DNA from: a bacterium
Lineage (GTDB): Bacteria > CG2-30-53-67 > CG2-30-70-394
Length of the DNA stretch: 11,800 nucleotides
Reading direction: 5' to 3'
NCBI GenBank assembly: GCA_024278555.1
Contig: JAJRSX010000115.1
Location: 1-11,800 of the forward strand
Part shown: positions 10,210 through 11,800 of the stretch, piece by piece
Position numbering within the stretch: the stretch's first letter is position 1
Layout of the letters: every line of letters begins with the position of its first letter
The notes under the pieces: generated by a model
Database searches by the model: none
What the model saw: the letters and a program-made list of their open reading frames with translations, nothing else
What the model was told of the DNA's origin: nothing
Translations under genes and position numbers: made by a program

Positions 10210-10995
10210 CTAGTCCCAGTCGTGGAGGTGGTAGTGGCGGTGGACCTCGCCGTCGTGGCGGTGGCGGTGGGTGTGGAGGAGGTTGGCGGCCAGCAGCCGG
10301 TCGTGGTCGGCAAGGAGTGGCTCCAGGGGGCCGTCGGCGAGGAGCCGGTGGTCCTCGCCCACCAAAAGGGTCCGCTCACCGAGCTCACTGGCGAGGGAGA
10401 GGTTGTGGGTGGTAGTGATGACCGTCGCCTCCAGCCCCTGCAACAGGTCGATGAGCCAGCCGGTGGAGCGCGGATCGAGCCCGGCGGTGGGCTCATCCAG
10501 GAGGAGCAGGCGCGGCTCCAGGACCAGCAGCGCGGCGAGGGCGACCCGCTTCTTCTCGCCGCCGGAGAGGCGCACCGGCGGCCGGTCGAGGAGCGGCTCC
10601 ACCCCGGCCGCCCGCGCCCACCGGACCACCCGCTGCTCCACGTCGGCGAGGCCGAGCTGGCGCGGGCCGAAGGCGAGCTCGTCGAAGACCGTCGGGTTGA
10701 AGAGCATCGCCTCCGGGTCCTGAAAGAGGAGCCCGACCTCGCTGCGGAAGCGGCGGCGGAAGTCGGCCCCCCGAAGGCGGTGGCGGTCCACCACCTCACC
10801 GGCGTAGCGGTAGGTGCCGTCGCCGGCAAAGAGGAGGCCGTTGAGGAGCTTCAGGAGGGTGGTCTTGCCCGAGCCGTTGGCGCCGAGGAGGACCACTCGC
10901 TCCCCCTCAGCCACGGCGAAGGAAAAGCCGTCCACCGCCACCCCCCCCTCGGGGTAGCGGTACGCGAGCCCCTCCACCTCCACCACCGTCGCCAT
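10210..10995 (-). CDS. cbiO: ECF-type cobalt/nickel transporter ATPase (CbiO/NikO family)
   Basis: This 261-residue ABC ATPase would energise uptake of a metal ion through a CbiMNQ or NikMNQ-like membrane complex. All motifs are present: Walker A GANGSGKT (38-45), Q-loop LLFQDPEAMLF (Q92), signature LSGGEKKRVALA (143-154), Walker B LLLLDEPTAGLD (163-174) and H-loop H197 (TTTHNLSLA). The 89-110 segment (GLLFQDPEAMLFNPTVFDELAFGPRQLG) is characteristic of the ECF/CbiO branch. The last 21 residues hold eight histidines (HTHRHRHDGEVHRHYHLH), a metal-binding-type tail seen in cobalt/nickel members. ATG at 10995 is chosen because the domain starts there; the frame stays open upstream but through repeat sequence. 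No permease gene is visible on either side, so the partners must be encoded elsewhere. Metal specificity cannot be read from the sequence. Confidence 0.92.
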   Translation of the reverse strand: MATVVEVEGLAYRYPEGGVAVDGFSFAVAEGERVVLLGANGSGKTTLLKLLNGLLFAGDGTYRYAGEVVDRHRLRGADFRRRFRSEVGLLFQDPEAMLFNPTVFDELAFGPRQLGLADVEQRVVRWARAAGVEPLLDRPPVRLSGGEKKRVALAALLVLEPRLLLLDEPTAGLDPRSTGWLIDLLQGLEATVITTTHNLSLASELGERTLLVGEDHRLLADGPLEPLLADHDRLLAANLLHTHRHRHDGEVHRHYHLHDWD

Positions 10996-11150
10996 GGGGG
11001 GAGTCTCCCCCGCAGGTGCGGGTAAGGTCGAGACCACCGGGGGGCGTGGCTCCATGGCGAGTCGCCTGGAGGGGGAGAAAACCACGCAGAGGACGAGAAG
11101 CCTCCATAGGGCGCGCCAAGCGCAGCGCGGCGCACCGACCTCCGAATTGT

Positions 11151-11174
11151 CAGTGGGGTCAGCAGTGGGGTCAG
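11151..11174 (+). repeat. 12-bp tandem repeat at left end of palindromic element copy 2
   Basis: CAGTGGGGTCAG occurs at 11151-11162 and 11163-11174. The second unit runs into the element, whose terminus GGGGTCAG is therefore reiterated together with the flanking CAGT. Confidence 0.9.
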
Positions 11175-11249
11175 GCTTGCAAACTTGCAAGTTTGCCCGT
11201 CGATGGCCAACAGGGAGGCCCAAACTTGCAAGTTTGCAAGCCTGACCCC
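11167..11249 (+). repeat. 83-bp palindromic element, copy 2 (intergenic)
   Basis: Perfect 29-bp inverted arms (11167-11195, 11221-11249) surround a 25-bp centre (11196-11220). Each arm contains the 16-bp palindrome CAAACTTGCAAGTTTG (11180-11195, 11221-11236). The arms are identical to those of the copy in dnaE2. The centres, in matching orientation, differ at 4 of 25 positions. The small size, terminal inverted repeats and absence of coding capacity suggest a non-autonomous mobile or palindromic repeat family. Confidence 0.92.
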
Positions 11250-11272
11250 AGAGCGATGTGACCCCAGAGCGA
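11243..11272 (+). repeat. Tandem repeat at right end of palindromic element copy 2
   Basis: TGACCCCAGAGCGA occurs at 11243-11256 and 11259-11272, a period of 16. The unit is the element terminus plus the adjacent host bases AGAGCGA. Confidence 0.9.
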
Positions 11273-11295
11273 GCCACCCGGCCCCCCACCGGCGA

Positions 11296-11331
11296 CCCCC
11301 CCTCCCCGCCTGCCTCCCAATCCCCATCCCC
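11296..11331 (-). other. G-run tract on the minus strand (quadruplex-type)
   Basis: On the plus strand, C-runs of 7, 4, 3, 4 and 4 follow one another, so the minus strand has five G-runs of three or more. One loop is 8 bases, longer than the strict quadruplex rule. The part GGGGATGGGGATTGGG resembles the arms of the receptor-cheA inverted repeat. Confidence 0.45.
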
Positions 11332-11426
11332 GCCGTCCTCCGCCTCTCTGCGCCGGGATCCAACCGATGATGGCGGGAGGGGCCACCCGCGTTGGCCTGC
11401 CGCAGCCGGCGCCGTATCCTCCACCC

Positions 11427-11800
11427 ATGCCCCTCTACCCCTACGGCGAGCTCACCCCGCGCCTCCACCCCACGGTCTTTGTCGCCCCCACCGCGGTGGT
11501 GGCCGGCGAGGTGGAGATCGGTGAGGGGTGCTCTCTCTGGTTCCACACCACCGTGCGCGGTGACGTGAACTACGTGCGCATCGGGGCGCGGGTGAATATC
11601 CAGGACCACGCCATGGTCCACGTCACCCACGACACCCACCCGACGGTGATCGAGGACGACTGCTCCATCGCCCACGGGGCGCTCCTGCACGGCTGCACGA
11701 TCCGCCGCGGGGCGCTGGTCGGCATCGGGGCGATCGTCCTGGACGGCGCCGAGGTCCCCGAGGGCGCCCTGGTCGCCGCCGGCACCCTGGTGCGCACCCG
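11427..11800 (+). CDS. Gamma-carbonic-anhydrase-family protein, N-terminal part (3' end outside window)
   Basis: The frame is open from ATG 11427 to the window end, 124 complete codons. It shows left-handed beta-helix hexapeptide repeats (for example VIEDDCS, IRRGALVGIGAIV, EVPEGALVAAG). The conserved gamma-class positions are present: the RGD motif (R44, D46), NIQD (Q59, D60), and zinc-ligand-type histidines H65 (MVHVTH), H83 and H88 (IAHGALLHGC). This is the YrdA/PaaY-like branch of short members, usually about 170-180 residues, so roughly two thirds is visible. Members either hydrate carbon dioxide or have unknown substrates, so activity is not assured even with the histidines. The start is supported by the match of MPLYPYGELTPRLHPTVFVAP to family N-termini; only a weak ribosome binding site precedes it. 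It is transcribed away from cbiO across the repeat-bearing spacer. Confidence 0.92.
   Translation, partial: MPLYPYGELTPRLHPTVFVAPTAVVAGEVEIGEGCSLWFHTTVRGDVNYVRIGARVNIQDHAMVHVTHDTHPTVIEDDCSIAHGALLHGCTIRRGALVGIGAIVLDGAEVPEGALVAAGTLVRT

Larger units (their letters stand above)
10996..11426. other. Non-coding divergent spacer with repeats
   Basis: No gene is supported in this 431-bp gap between the cbiO start and the carbonic anhydrase start. It holds two short palindromes next to cbiO (GGGGGAG-T-CTCCCCC at 10997-11011 and CCCGCA-GG-TGCGGG at 11009-11022). It also holds palindromic element copy 2 with its terminal tandem repeats (11151-11272) and a C-rich tract (11296-11331). I looked for a cobalamin or nickel riboswitch in front of cbiO and saw none. 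No clear promoter was found for either flanking gene. Confidence 0.6.

Noticed and set aside
10996-11166. A cobalamin or nickel riboswitch upstream of cbiO
   Set aside because: No B12-box-like sequence or multi-stem arrangement is recognisable; only short palindromes are present.
11151-11272. A CRISPR-like array of GGGGTCAG repeats
   Set aside because: The units are 12-16 bp tandem duplications of the element's ends without spacers of regular length, and no cas gene is present.
10996-11424. An N-terminal extension of the CbiO-type ATPase
   Set aside because: The frame is open only because the repeat lacks stops. The ABC domain starts at the ATG at 10995.

Overview
The window comes from a very GC-rich bacterium. 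The gene set fits a proteobacterium or a related Gram-negative lineage: a CheA/MCP chemosensory pair, a LexA-ImuA-ImuB-DnaE2 mutagenesis cassette, and an ECF-type metal transporter ATPase. I cannot name the genus from sequence alone.

Layout. (1) 1-3141, plus strand: the 3' part of a methyl-accepting chemotaxis protein, then a 603-residue CheA. They are separated by a 180-bp spacer built on a perfect 24-bp G-rich/C-rich inverted repeat. (2) 3142-3496: a convergent non-coding stretch of nested inverted repeats made of CACGAAA units. (3) 3497-9387, minus strand: a complete SOS mutagenesis operon in the order lexA, imuA, imuB, dnaE2, with every junction overlapping. A palindrome at 9416-9433 fills the 17-bp spacer of a good sigma70-type promoter in front of lexA, so it is the probable LexA operator and should control the whole cassette. 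(4) 9459-10099, minus strand: a VapB/VapC toxin-antitoxin pair just upstream of the lexA promoter. (5) 10210-10995, minus strand: a CbiO/NikO-type ATPase with a histidine-rich tail and no visible partner genes. (6) 10996-11426: a non-coding divergent spacer carrying a palindromic element. (7) 11427-11800, plus strand: the 5' part of a gamma-carbonic-anhydrase-family gene.

The most unusual signal is an 83-bp palindromic element present twice: once between cbiO and the carbonic anhydrase gene (11167-11249), and once, inverted, inside dnaE2 (4205-4287). In dnaE2 it is translated in frame and adds about 37 residues to a loop of the polymerase without breaking the gene. The 29-bp arms are identical in both copies and each holds a perfect 16-bp palindrome. 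Three of the four element ends are followed by a tandem reiteration of the terminal GGGGTCA plus its own flanking bases. This resembles in style the in-frame palindromic elements known from Rickettsia, but the sequence family is not one I recognise.

How the genes work together: LexA should repress its operon until RecA-stimulated self-cleavage after DNA damage. ImuA, ImuB and DnaE2 then form a mutasome that copies past lesions. The chemosensory pair, the toxin-antitoxin pair, the metal transporter ATPase and the carbonic anhydrase are separate transcription units with no evident functional link to it.
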